Shown: positions 50,811 to 59,310, counted from the first letter of the stretch. The stretch: DNA of 64,000 nt from Streptomyces hyaluromycini (GCF_002217755.1 NZ_BCFL01000019.1:310001-374000); one strand, 5' to 3'. The notes: generated from the sequence alone by a model not told the origin. Numbers and translations: made by a program.

Positions 50811-50930
50811 TCAGCAGCCGGTGGTGAAGCCTCCGTTGAGGTGGCGCGGGATCTCGATCTCGTCGACCAGGGCGGCGGCGTAGTCCTCGTAGGAGATGCG
50901 GGCCTGGCCGTCCGATCCGGTGACGGGTGG
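50811..50930 (-). pseudogene. 3' fragment of an NAD(P)-binding (NmrA/atypical SDR) reductase
   Basis: Reading leftward, about 39 codons ending in TGA encode ARISYEDYAAALVDEIEIPR and a short tail, the normal C-terminal end of NAD(P)H-binding YwnB/NmrA-like proteins. No upstream part of such a protein exists before the lipoprotein gene: 50931-51041 is not coding. A deletion remnant. The 50787-51041 gap holds nothing else. Confidence 0.6.
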
Positions 50931-51041
50931 TCGAGGCCGGTGCGGTAGCGGCCGGGAAGGCGCGGACGGCCGCCGCGACTGTGGCCACGGCGGCTGTGTA
51001 CGGCGCGGCGGCCGGGCCGCCGACGGTCATGCCTGCCGGTG

Positions 51042-51932
51042 TCAGCCGAAGAACACCGAGGAGATCTTGTTGTCGAAGCCGATCGAGGCCAGGTCGGCGA
51101 TGTCGCCCTGGACCACCTTGGACTCGCCCTTGCAGTTCTTCTCCGACCAGATCTTCAGGGCTCCGGAGGCCCGGAGGGAGGAGGCGGCGTCGTCGCGGGC
51201 GACGTTCTGGCAGCCGGAGCCGGCCAGCCCCTCGGAGGGGTCGCCGAAATTGGTCTCGTCGGAGAGGACGACGCTGGTCGCGGCGGCCGTACCGGTCCCG
51301 GTGCCGCCGGTGCCTCCCTGGTCCTGGACCCCGGCCTTCTTGCCGTCCGGCGTCACGCCGAACCAGGTGCCGCCCACGCCCTGCCCGTTGGTGTCGCCGG
51401 GCTTGAGGTCCTTGCTGAAGCGGTAGACGGGCCAGCCGCCGATCGTCACCTGGAGGTTGCCGTCGTCCCGCTTGACCACGCCGACGGCGGACTTGTCCAC
51501 ACCGTCGATGAAGATCTTGCCGCCCGGGGCGACGACGACCGGCGGCCAGGTGGTCGCGCAGGCGTCGTTGCAGTTGGACTTGGACGGGTTCGCGGTGTCC
51601 TTGTCGAAGCGGTAGAGGGTGAAGCCCGCGCCGTTGACGACGACCGGGTTCAGGTTCCCCGCCTTGGCCGCGCTCAGCTGCACCCACTTCTTGGCGGCCG
51701 GGGTCACCGCCGGCTTGCCGGCGGCGGGGGCCCAGTCTCCCGTCTTCGGGGTGGCGTTGTTCTGCTTCGCGGTGCCGCTGTTGAAGTGCAGGCTCTGCAG
51801 CGCGGTGCTGACGCCGTCCTTGGCCGCCGAAGCGGCGGCGCCGGCGGCCTGGTCGGTGGCGTTGCAGGCGGTCAGCAGCAGGGACGCGGCGACCGCGGTG
51901 GCGGCCAGCGCGGCGATGCGGTTGCGGATCAT
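51042..51932 (-). CDS. Secreted lipoprotein (SCO0930-like, two Lipoprotein_15 repeats)
   Basis: 296 residues. A lipoprotein signal peptide ends in the lipobox LLLTACN (Cys near residue 22). Two repeats of the PF03640 type follow: FTLYRFDKD with CNDACATTWPPVV, and PVYRFSKD. A Gly/Thr linker leads to a C-terminal beta/gamma-crystallin-like segment with paired Cys (SGCQNVARDDAASSLRASG; EKNCKGESKVV). ATG 51932 has GGGGAG 7 nt upstream. Such proteins are surface-exposed; function unknown, with redox or metal roles sometimes proposed. Separate from the regulon genes to its right. Confidence 0.82.
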   Translation of the reverse strand: MIRNRIAALAATAVAASLLLTACNATDQAAGAAASAAKDGVSTALQSLHFNSGTAKQNNATPKTGDWAPAAGKPAVTPAAKKWVQLSAAKAGNLNPVVVNGAGFTLYRFDKDTANPSKSNCNDACATTWPPVVVAPGGKIFIDGVDKSAVGVVKRDDGNLQVTIGGWPVYRFSKDLKPGDTNGQGVGGTWFGVTPDGKKAGVQDQGGTGGTGTGTAAATSVVLSDETNFGDPSEGLAGSGCQNVARDDAASSLRASGALKIWSEKNCKGESKVVQGDIADLASIGFDNKISSVFFG

Positions 51933-52111
51933 GTCGGTCTCCCCGTGTCCGGTGTGACCCGGAACCCCCGGGTCGTCACCAGCCAGTACGAGCCCTGGTC
52001 GGGCCGCCTTCACCCGGTGACGCGCCTGGGACACGACCACGACGACCCCGGGTCAATCAGTCAGAGAGGCGGACATTCTTCACCGGACGGTCATCGCCCA
52101 CGGCTCTTGTC

Positions 52112-52167
52112 TGACGAGGCGTCAGGCAAGACGATGGCTCCGGCAGTGCTGATGTGACGGTCCATCA
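52112..52167. promoter_or_regulatory. Two regulon operators before the LLM-SDR operon
   Basis: TGACGAGGCGTCA at 52112-52124 and TGACGGTCCATCA at 52155-52167, 43 bp apart centre to centre. The second ends 15 bp before the GTG start at 52183. Confidence 0.75.
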
Positions 52168-52182
52168 GATCCAGGAGGGTGT

Positions 52183-53130
52183 GTGTCCATCCAAGACCTG
52201 CCGGACGGGCGTCCGGCGTACGGGATACAACTCCCCGTCCAGTCCCAGTCCACCATCTACGCCGAGAGCTGGGAGGCCGGGGCCGGGGCCGACGACCTCG
52301 TCGCGATCGCCCGGGCCGTCGAGGACGCGGGCTTCGCGTACCTCGCCGTCTGCGACCATGTGGCGATCCCGCGCCGGCTGGCGCCCGCCATGAGCACGGT
52401 CTGGTACGACCCGGTGGCCACCCTCGCCCACCTGGCCGCCGTGACCGGGCGGATACGGCTGCTCAGCCATGTCGCCGTCGTCGGGCTGCGGCACCCCCTG
52501 CTCTCCGCCAAGCAGTACGCGACCCTCGACCACCTCTCCGGCGGCCGCCTGATCCTCGGCGTCGGCGCCGGGCACGTGCGGGAGGAGTTCGAGGTGCTCG
52601 GGGTGGACTTCGGGCAGCGGGGAGCGGTGCTCGACGAGGCGGTCGACGCGTTGCGGGCGGCGCTCGGCCACGACGAATTCCCCTCCCACCACGGCAAGTT
52701 CTACGACTTCGAGGGGCTCGGGCAGCGGCCCCGGCCCGCGCAGCAGCGGGTGCCGGTGTGGGTCGGCGGGTCGTCGCCGGCCGCGGTGCGGCGGGCCGCG
52801 CTCAAGGGCGACGGCTGGCTGCCGCAGGGCGACCCGCGGGACCGGCTCCCGGCGCAGATCGCCCGGCTGCGGCGGCTGCGCGAGGAGGCCGGCATCGAGG
52901 AGCCGATCACCGTCGGCGCGATCACCGAACCGCTGTACGTCGGCACACCGGACTGGGCGGTCGGCCGCCGCACCCTCACCGGTGCCCCCGAGGCCCTCGC
53001 CGAGTCGCTGCGGGCGTACGGCGAGATGGGCGTGCACCAGATCCAGGTGCGGTTCCGCAGCCGGAGCCGGGCCGAACTCATCGACCAGATACAGGCGTTC
53101 GGGGCGGACGTCGCGCCCCGTCTCGCCTGA
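52183..53130 (+). CDS. LLM-class F420-dependent oxidoreductase
   Basis: 315 residues of the luciferase-like TIM-barrel family. Typical segments are YLAVCDHVAIPRRLAPAM (about 47), LSHVAVVGLRHPLLSAKQYATLDHLSGGRLILGVGAGHVREEFEVLG in pieces, and PVWVGGSSPAAVRRAALKGDGWL, the last being a hallmark of F420-dependent members. It would transfer hydride between F420 and an alcohol, ketone or enone. GTG 52183 has AGGAGGG 4 nt upstream. Forms an operon with the SDR 13 bp downstream, behind two regulon operators. Confidence 0.86.
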   Translation: MSIQDLPDGRPAYGIQLPVQSQSTIYAESWEAGAGADDLVAIARAVEDAGFAYLAVCDHVAIPRRLAPAMSTVWYDPVATLAHLAAVTGRIRLLSHVAVVGLRHPLLSAKQYATLDHLSGGRLILGVGAGHVREEFEVLGVDFGQRGAVLDEAVDALRAALGHDEFPSHHGKFYDFEGLGQRPRPAQQRVPVWVGGSSPAAVRRAALKGDGWLPQGDPRDRLPAQIARLRRLREEAGIEEPITVGAITEPLYVGTPDWAVGRRTLTGAPEALAESLRAYGEMGVHQIQVRFRSRSRAELIDQIQAFGADVAPRLA

Positions 53131-53143
53131 GGGAGGCAGTGGC

Positions 53144-53914
53144 ATGGGCAAGCTGGACGGGCGGGTCGTCATCGTCACCGGGGCGGCGCGCGGACAGGGC
53201 GAGCAGGAGGCGCGGCTCTTCAGAGAGGAGGGTGCGCGAGTCGTCGTCGCCGATGTGCTGGACGACCTGGGCGAGGCCCTCGCCAAGGAGATCGGGGCGG
53301 CCTACGTCCACCTGGACGTCGGCGTGGAGGCGGAGTGGCAGGCCGCCGTCGCCGCCGCGAAGAAGGCGTACGGCCGCGTCGACGGGCTGGTGAACAACGC
53401 GGGCATCCTGCGCTTCAACGCGCTCGTGGACACGCCCCTCGACGAGTTCATGCAGGTCGTGCAGGTCAACCAGGTGGGCTGCTTCCTGGGCATGAAGACG
53501 GTCGCGCCCGAACTGGACGACGGCGGGACCATCGTCAACACGGCCTCCTACACCGCGCTGACCGGGATGGCGGCGGTCGGCACCTACGCCGCCACCAAGC
53601 ACGCGGTGCTCGGACTCACCCGGGTCGCCGCGCTGGAACTCGCCGACCGGCGGATCCGCGTCAACGCGATCTGCCCCGGCGCCATCGACACCGCGATGTC
53701 CAACCCGGCCCGCCTTGACCCGTCCGCCGACCCCGCGGAGATGAGCCGCGCGCTGGACGAGCTGTACCGCAAGCTCGTGCCGCTGGGCCGGATCGGACGG
53801 GCGGAGGAGGTGGCCAAGCTGGCGCTCTTCCTGACCTCGGAGGACTCGTCGTACATCACCGGGCAGCCGTTCGTGATCGACGGGGGATGGCTGGCGGGGG
53901 TCAGTGTCATCTGA
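53144..53914 (+). CDS. SDR family dehydrogenase (3alpha/20beta-HSD-like)
   Basis: 256 residues, classical SDR. Cofactor loop TGAARGQGEQEARLF (about 13), NNAGI (about 85), catalytic Ser in NTASYTALTG and Tyr/Lys in YAATKHAVLG, and the C-terminal FVIDGGWLAG. The TGAARGQG form and length are common in 3alpha,20beta-hydroxysteroid dehydrogenases and their relatives. ATG 53144 follows GGGAGG. Second gene after the LLM oxidoreductase; its stop codon is the first part of the next regulon operator. Oxidation of a hydroxyl on a cyclic substrate is inferred. Confidence 0.86.
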   Translation: MGKLDGRVVIVTGAARGQGEQEARLFREEGARVVVADVLDDLGEALAKEIGAAYVHLDVGVEAEWQAAVAAAKKAYGRVDGLVNNAGILRFNALVDTPLDEFMQVVQVNQVGCFLGMKTVAPELDDGGTIVNTASYTALTGMAAVGTYAATKHAVLGLTRVAALELADRRIRVNAICPGAIDTAMSNPARLDPSADPAEMSRALDELYRKLVPLGRIGRAEEVAKLALFLTSEDSSYITGQPFVIDGGWLAGVSVI

Positions 53915-53951
53915 CGGACCGTCATCTATTGACGTTTCTGACGCAACGTCA
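53912..53951. promoter_or_regulatory. Regulon operator pair before the second LLM gene
   Basis: TGACGGACCGTCA at 53912-53924 (begins with the SDR stop) and TGACGCAACGTCA at 53939-53951, 27 bp apart. A TTGACG hexamer at 53929-53934 between them could be the -35. Confidence 0.78.
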
Positions 53952-54011
53952 GAAAGTCGTAGCACTCATAAGGACCACAGGGACCACCTGGACTTGGGAC
54001 GGTGAACCGCC

Positions 54012-55130
54012 TTGGAATTCGGGCTCTTTGTACAGGGATACGTGGGCAAGCGAGCCGAGACCGACCCGCTGGCCGAGCACAAGGCACTGATGGAGGAGAC
54101 CGAGTACGTCATCCAGGCGGACAAGTCCGGCTTCAAGTACGCCTGGGCCTCCGAGCACCACTTCCTCGACGAGTACTCCCACCTCTCCGCCAACGACGTG
54201 TACCTGGGCTACCTCGCCCACGCCACCGAACGGATCCACCTCGGCTCCGGGATCTTCAACCCCCTCGCCCAGGTCAACCACCCCGTGAAGGTCGCCGAGA
54301 AGGTCGCCATGCTCGACCATCTCACCGGCAACCGCTTCGAGTTCGGCAGCGGACGCGGGGCCGGCTCCCACGAGATCCTCGGGTTCATCCCCGGTGTGAC
54401 CGACATGAACTACACCAAGGAGATCTGGGAGGAGACCATCGCCGAGTTCCCCAAGATGTGGCTCCAGGACGAGTACGTCGGCTTCCAGGGCAAGCACTGG
54501 CAGCTGCCGCCCCGGAAGGTGCTGCCGAAGCCGTACGGCAAGTCGCACCCCGCGATGTGGTACGCGGCCGGGTCGCCGCCGTCGTACGCCATGGCCGCGA
54601 GGAAGGGGCTCGGCGTGCTGGGGTTCAGCATCCAGAAGGTCTCCGACATGGAGTGGGTGCTTGAGCAGTACAAGACCGCGATCGTGAACGCCGAGCCGGT
54701 CGGGGACTTCGTCAACGACAACGTCATGGTGACGACGACGGCGATCTGCGCGCCGACGCACGACGAGGCGATCCGCATCGCCGCGTCCGGCGGGCTCCAC
54801 TATCTGCCGTCTCTGGTGTTCCGGTACCACGACACCTTCCCGCGGCCCGAGGGCTTCCCGGTGTGGCCGGAGACGCTGCCGGAGTACACGCCGGAGTTCG
54901 TGGAGCTGCTGGTCGAGGAGGAGTTGCTGATCTGCGGTGACCCGGACGAGGTGCTGCGGCAGTGCAAGCGGTGGGAGCAGGCGGGGGCCGACCAGCTGAG
55001 CTTCGGGCTGCCGGTGGGGGTGCCGAAGGAGGAGACGCTGCAGACGATTCGGTTGATCGGGGAGCACGTGATTCCGAAGATCGACACGGATCCGGTGCAC
55101 CGGACTACGCGGTTCCGTCAGGGGGCTTGA
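54012..55130 (+). CDS. LLM-class flavin-dependent oxidoreductase (luciferase-like)
   Basis: 372 residues, larger luciferase-like monooxygenase type. Visible are YAWASEHHFLDEYSHLS (about 43-59), HLGSGIFNPLAQVNHPVKVAEKVAMLDHLTGNRFEFGSGRG in pieces, and WYAAGSPPSYAMAARKGLGVL. The EHHF segment is shared with FMN-dependent monooxygenases, so oxygenation of a ring or ketone is possible. The TTG start at 54012 is preceded by GGACGGTGAA; no ATG fits better. Monocistronic behind two operators; followed by a copy of the dispersed repeat. Confidence 0.85.
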   Translation: MEFGLFVQGYVGKRAETDPLAEHKALMEETEYVIQADKSGFKYAWASEHHFLDEYSHLSANDVYLGYLAHATERIHLGSGIFNPLAQVNHPVKVAEKVAMLDHLTGNRFEFGSGRGAGSHEILGFIPGVTDMNYTKEIWEETIAEFPKMWLQDEYVGFQGKHWQLPPRKVLPKPYGKSHPAMWYAAGSPPSYAMAARKGLGVLGFSIQKVSDMEWVLEQYKTAIVNAEPVGDFVNDNVMVTTTAICAPTHDEAIRIAASGGLHYLPSLVFRYHDTFPRPEGFPVWPETLPEYTPEFVELLVEEELLICGDPDEVLRQCKRWEQAGADQLSFGLPVGVPKEETLQTIRLIGEHVIPKIDTDPVHRTTRFRQGA

Positions 55131-55157
55131 GGTCGCGTCGGCGGGTGCGGGTGGGAT

Positions 55158-55187
55158 GTGGCTGGTCGCGCAGTTCCCCGCGCCCCT
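55158..55187. repeat. Copy of the dispersed GC-rich intergenic repeat
   Basis: Matches the core GTCGCGCAGTTCCCCGCG flanked by GTGGCTG and CCCCT, as in the array at 2811-3182. It lies between the LLM and amidohydrolase genes, 28 bp after the LLM stop. Confidence 0.85.
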
Positions 55188-55233
55188 AAAAGCAGATCGG
55201 TCAGCGCATCGCATGCCTGAGGAGGCAAGGCTC

Positions 55234-56964
55234 GTGCTCGATCACGTCATCAAAGGGGCGACGGTTGTTGACGGGACCGGCGCGCCCGCGTTCGTCGCCG
55301 ACGTCGGCATCCGCGACGGCCGTATCGCCGTCATAGGAACCGTCACCGAGGAATCCCGTACCAGCGAGGACGCCGCCGGGCTGGTGCTGGCGCCTGGGTT
55401 CGTCGACCCCCACACGCACTACGACGCCCAGCTCTTCTGGGACCCCTACGCCACCCCCTCCCTCAACCACGGGGTGACGACCGTCGCCGCCGGGAACTGC
55501 GGGTTCACCCTCGCGCCCCTGAACCCGGGGCGTCCCGCCGACGCCGACTACACCCGTCGCATGATGTCCAAGGTCGAGGGCATGTCGCTGGTCGCCCTGG
55601 AGGAGGGGGCGCCGTGGAGCTGGAGTGGTTTCGGGGAGTATCTGGACGCTCTTGAGGGGCGGATCGCCGTCAACGCCGGGTTCATGGTGGGGCACTGTGC
55701 GCTGCGCCGGTACGTGATGGGGCCGGATGCGGTCGGCGGGCAGCCCAGTGAGGAGCAACTCGCCGAGATCGTACGGCTGTTGCACGAGGCCATGGACGCG
55801 GGCGCGTGGGGGTTCTCCACCACCCAGTCCAGTACCCACTCCGACGGGGACGGGCAGCCGGTGGCGTCGCGGCACGCGCTGCCCGCCGAGCTGCTGGCTC
55901 TCTCGAAGGCCGTCGGGGAGCACGAGGGGACGCAGATCGAGGCGATCGTCGCCGGGTGCCTCGACCAGTTCAGCGACGCCGAGATCGAGTTGTTCGCCGA
56001 GATGAGCGCGGTGGCCGGACGGCCCCTGAACTGGAACGTGCTGACGGTCGACGCCGCCGTGCCGGAGCGGGTGCCGCGGCAGCTCCAGGCCAGTGAGCGG
56101 GCCCGGAAGGCGGGCGGCAGGGTGGTCGCGCTGACCATGCCGATCCTCACGCCCATGAACATGTCCCTCGGCACCTTCTGCGCGCTGAACCTCATTCCCG
56201 GGTGGGGGCCGATTCTCGGGCTGCCGGTTCCGGAGCGGATCGAGAAGCTGCGCGATCCCGGGGTGCGGGCGGAGCTGCTGGAGCGCGCCCACTCCAAGGA
56301 GGCCGGTGTCTTCCGGCGGCTGGCGAACTTCGGGCGGTACGTCATCGGGGACACGTACAGCGAGGCGAACGCCGGGCTGTCGGGCCGGGTGGTACGTGAC
56401 ATAGCACAGGAGCGAGGCCAGGACCCCTTCCACACCCTGGTCGAGATCTGCGCCGCCGACGACCTCCGTACCGTCCTGTGGCCCATGCCCACCGACAACG
56501 ACCCCGCCTCCTGGGCGCTGCGCGCCGAGACCTGGCAGCACGAGGACGTCATGCTGGGCGGGTCCGACGCGGGGGCCCATCTGGACCGCATGTGCGGGGC
56601 GCCGTACACCACCCGCTTCATCGGTGACTGCCTGCGCGGCCGGCAGCTGCTCGGCCTGGAACAGGCCGTGAAGATGCTGACCGACGATCCCGCCCGGCTC
56701 TTCGGGCTGCGGGAGCGGGGGCGGATCGCGGAGGGCTGGCATGCGGACCTCGTGCTCTTCGACCCGGAGCGGATCGCCGCCGGCCAGGCCACCCTGGTGC
56801 ACGACCTGCCGGGAGACAGTCCGCGCCTGGACTCGAAGGCGATCGGGGTGCGGGCGGTCTGGGTCAACGGCGTCGAGGCGATCCGGGACGACGTGGTGAG
56901 CGGGGCCGTACCGGGGAAGGTGCTGCGGTCCGGGCGGGACACCAGGACGGTGAGCACCCGGTGA
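55234..56964 (+). CDS. N-acyl-D-amino-acid deacylase/amidohydrolase 3 family protein
   Basis: 576 residues of the metal-dependent amidohydrolase superfamily. N-terminal beta-sandwich strand LDHVIKGATVVDGTG, metal motif GFVDPHTHYDAQLFWDP (HxH, about residue 65), AAGNCGFTLAPL, and a late Asp in MLGGSDAGAHLDRM; C-terminal RIAEGWHADLVLFDPERI. Annotated relatives are D-aminoacylases, but many in catabolic clusters have other substrates. GTG 55234 is favoured because AGGAGG lies 9 nt upstream; an ATG at 55213 has no ribosome site. Its stop overlaps the ALDH start (GTGA). Confidence 0.85.
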   Translation: MLDHVIKGATVVDGTGAPAFVADVGIRDGRIAVIGTVTEESRTSEDAAGLVLAPGFVDPHTHYDAQLFWDPYATPSLNHGVTTVAAGNCGFTLAPLNPGRPADADYTRRMMSKVEGMSLVALEEGAPWSWSGFGEYLDALEGRIAVNAGFMVGHCALRRYVMGPDAVGGQPSEEQLAEIVRLLHEAMDAGAWGFSTTQSSTHSDGDGQPVASRHALPAELLALSKAVGEHEGTQIEAIVAGCLDQFSDAEIELFAEMSAVAGRPLNWNVLTVDAAVPERVPRQLQASERARKAGGRVVALTMPILTPMNMSLGTFCALNLIPGWGPILGLPVPERIEKLRDPGVRAELLERAHSKEAGVFRRLANFGRYVIGDTYSEANAGLSGRVVRDIAQERGQDPFHTLVEICAADDLRTVLWPMPTDNDPASWALRAETWQHEDVMLGGSDAGAHLDRMCGAPYTTRFIGDCLRGRQLLGLEQAVKMLTDDPARLFGLRERGRIAEGWHADLVLFDPERIAAGQATLVHDLPGDSPRLDSKAIGVRAVWVNGVEAIRDDVVSGAVPGKVLRSGRDTRTVSTR

Positions 56965-58439
56965 GCGAGGCGGGCGGGGCGGGCGAGGCGGCGGACGGGC
57001 AGCGGCTGTTCGTCGGGGGCCGGTGGGTGGCGCCGGACGACGGGTACTACGAGGTCGTCGACCCGGCGACCGAGGAGACCGTGGGCTGGGCGCCGGAGGC
57101 GTCCCGGGAGCAGGTGCTGGCGGCCTGTGCGGCCGCCCGGGAGGCCTTCGACGGCTGGTCGCGGACGCCGGCGGGGGAGCGGGCGGCGGTGCTCGGGCGG
57201 GCCGCCGACATCATCCGCGGGCGGCTGGGCGAGTACGCGGACCTGGCCCGCGCCGAGACGGGCGCGACCACCGCCACCGCCCGGGCGATGCAGGTGGGGG
57301 TGGCCGCGGCCCGGTTCCGGCGGTACGCGACCGTCGAACCGGCCGAGTGGGCGATCCCGCCGCAGATCAACGAGGCCGGGCCGATGGGCAAGGCCGGCGT
57401 CATGGGCGCGCTGGCCGTGCGGCAGCCGGTCGGGGTGGTCAGCTGCATCACCTCGTACAACAACCCGTGGGCCAACCCGGCGGGCAAGGTCGCGCCGGCG
57501 CTGGCGATGGGCAACACGGTGGTCGTGAAGCCCGCCCCGCAGGACCCCCTCTCCGTCTACCGGATGGCGGAGGCGCTGGAGGCGGCGGGCGCTCCGCCGG
57601 GCGTGGTGAACGTCGTCTCCGGCCGGTCGACCGCTGTCGGCGAGGCCGCCGTGGCCTCCCCGGACGTCGACATGGTGAGCTTCACCGGCTCCACGGCCGT
57701 CGGGCAGCGCATCGCCGAGGTGTGCGGGCGGGACATGAAACGGCAGTTGATGGAGCTGGGCGGCAAGGGTGCGGCGGTCGTCTTCGAGGACGCGGACGTC
57801 GGTTCGGCGGTGGCCGGCATCGGCACCACCTTCTCCTTCTACAGCGGGCAGATCTGCACGGCGCCCACCCGGGTGCTGGTGCAGCGGGGGCTGTACGACC
57901 GGCTGGTGGACGGACTGGCCGCGTATGCGGGGCGGTTGAAGGTGGGCGACCCGGCCGCGCCGGACACGGTGGTCGGGCCGTTGATCACCGCCGAGCACCG
58001 GGCGCGCGTCGAGTCGTACGTCGAACTCGGCAGGAAGGAGGGCGCGACGGTGCTGACCGGCGGCGAACGCCTGCCGCTGGAGCGGGGGTTCTACATTCCC
58101 CCCACCCTCCTCGCCGACTGCACGAACGACATGCGGGTGGCCCGCGAGGAGATCTTCGGCCCGGTCGTCTCCGTCGTCCCCTTCGACGACGAAGAGGAGG
58201 GCATCGCCCTCGCCAACGACTCCGACTACGGCCTCATCGACTACGTCTGGTCGGGCGATGTGGCCCGCGCCTTCCGGGTGGCACGGCGGCTGCGGGCGGG
58301 CGGCGTCGGGATCAACACCGTCGGCCGGAACATGGAGGCGCCGTTCGGGGGCTTCAAGAGGAGCGGGGTCGGCCGGGACGTGGGGTCCTACGCCCTGCAC
58401 GCCTACAGCGAGGTGCAGGCGATCGTCTGGCCGGGGTGA
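56961..58439 (+). CDS. NAD(P)-dependent aldehyde dehydrogenase
   Basis: 492 residues. Catalytic Cys in SGQICTAPTRVLV (about 295), general-base Glu in LMELGGKGAAVVFEDAD, the Asn in SYNNPWANPAGK, NAD motif SFTGSTAVGQRIAE and the C-terminal APFGGFKRSGVGRDVG. Typical broad-range ALDH, oxidising an aldehyde to an acid that could enter CoA activation. The GTG start overlaps the amidohydrolase stop, so they form an operon. No operator was found directly before this operon. Confidence 0.92.
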   Translation: MSEAGGAGEAADGQRLFVGGRWVAPDDGYYEVVDPATEETVGWAPEASREQVLAACAAAREAFDGWSRTPAGERAAVLGRAADIIRGRLGEYADLARAETGATTATARAMQVGVAAARFRRYATVEPAEWAIPPQINEAGPMGKAGVMGALAVRQPVGVVSCITSYNNPWANPAGKVAPALAMGNTVVVKPAPQDPLSVYRMAEALEAAGAPPGVVNVVSGRSTAVGEAAVASPDVDMVSFTGSTAVGQRIAEVCGRDMKRQLMELGGKGAAVVFEDADVGSAVAGIGTTFSFYSGQICTAPTRVLVQRGLYDRLVDGLAAYAGRLKVGDPAAPDTVVGPLITAEHRARVESYVELGRKEGATVLTGGERLPLERGFYIPPTLLADCTNDMRVAREEIFGPVVSVVPFDDEEEGIALANDSDYGLIDYVWSGDVARAFRVARRLRAGGVGINTVGRNMEAPFGGFKRSGVGRDVGSYALHAYSEVQAIVWPG

Positions 58440-58555
58440 GGTGTCAACGAGGGCTGCCTGCTTGCCCTTTGGGGATCCGGGAGGCGTCCCGTGCGGGCAG
58501 GGATGGGGCAATCCGCTCCGGAAGCGGTGGCGGATCCGTAGCGTCCGGACCTGAC

Positions 58556-58602
58556 AAGGGGGACGGCCGGTTTCCGGATCGTCGATGTCCGGCCGCCCCC
58601 TT
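58556..58602 (+). terminator. Hairpin after ALDH / in the leader of the DUF3455 gene
   Basis: AAGGGGGACGGCCGG pairs with CCGGCCGCCCCCTT (one bulged base) around an 18-nt loop, 117 bp beyond the ALDH stop and 36 bp before the DUF3455 start. It could end the ALDH operon or act in the leader. Confidence 0.6.
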
Positions 58603-58637
58603 CCCCGAACACGCACGGAATCCTTGGAGACCACTCC

Positions 58638-59189
58638 ATGAAGCACGTCAAGAGAATCGCCCTGACCACCACGGCCCTCGCCGCCGCGGCCGCCGCCACC
58701 CTGCTCGGCACGACGGCCGTCCAGGCCGCGTCCGCGAAGCCCGCCGCCCTCCCGGCCGTCCACGCCCCCGCCGCGCTCGCCGTGCCCGACGGCAACAAGC
58801 TGACCGGCGTCTACTCCGCGCACGGCGTGCAGACCTACACCTGCACCGACGGCGCCTGGAAGCTCCTGGAGCCCGCCGCCACCCTCTCCGACAAGCGGGA
58901 CCGCGCCCACCGCCCGGTCGCCCTGCACTCCCGTGGCCCGGTCTGGGTCTCCACGGTCGACGGCAGTGCGGTCAACGCCACGGCGGCCGTCACCTCCCCC
59001 AAGGAGGGCACCATCCCCGAGCTGCTCCTGAAGGCCACGGCTACCCGCGGCGCCGGGACATTCGAGGGCGTCACCTACGTCCAGCGCCTGGACACGGAGG
59101 GCGGCGTGGCCCCGGCGGCGGCGTGCACGGGCACGGACCAGATCTCGGTGCCGTACGCGGCGACGTACGCCTTCTACAAGGCGAGCTGA
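58638..59189 (+). CDS. Secreted DUF3455 protein
   Basis: 183 residues. A Sec signal peptide (KHVKRIALTTTALAAAAAAT, ending near VQAAS-A, about residue 32) precedes a small beta-rich domain: GVQTYTCTDGAWKLLEPAA, RGPVWVSTVDGSAVNATA and the terminal YVQRLDTEGGVAP with CTGTDQISVPYAATYAFYK. This is the DUF3455 family, secreted proteins of unknown function in bacteria and fungi; one Cys pair could form a disulfide. ATG 58638; leader hairpin noted separately. Confidence 0.8.
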   Translation: MKHVKRIALTTTALAAAAAATLLGTTAVQAASAKPAALPAVHAPAALAVPDGNKLTGVYSAHGVQTYTCTDGAWKLLEPAATLSDKRDRAHRPVALHSRGPVWVSTVDGSAVNATAAVTSPKEGTIPELLLKATATRGAGTFEGVTYVQRLDTEGGVAPAAACTGTDQISVPYAATYAFYKAS

Positions 59190-59195
59190 CCACGC

Positions 59196-59300
59196 CCTGA
59201 AGGGGCGCTGGGGGTACCTCCGACCGAAGGCTGGGGGAGGAACTGCGCGACCGGCCACGACGGTGCCGCGGTCGGCAGACTGCGCATCGCGGCACTTGTA
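59196..59300. repeat. Inverted copy of the dispersed repeat and hairpins
   Basis: GGAACTGCGCGACC followed by CACGACGGTGCCGCGG is the reverse complement of the core seen at 2811 and 26759. The adjacent TGGGGGTACC and AGGCTGGGGGAGG parts match the segment beside the expansin gene in inverted order, so the two loci carry the same longer unit. Confidence 0.75.
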
Positions 59301-59310
59301 GCGGAGCGCC

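Noticed and set aside
1756..53951. Interpreting the operators as CRISPR or integrase core sites
   Set aside because: They are short, unevenly spaced, promoter-proximal and palindromic, without spacers or integrase genes.
55548..59258. Very long leftward frame of more than 1200 codons
   Set aside because: Antisense shadow of the amidohydrolase and ALDH genes; composition is Arg/Pro/Gly-rich without domains.
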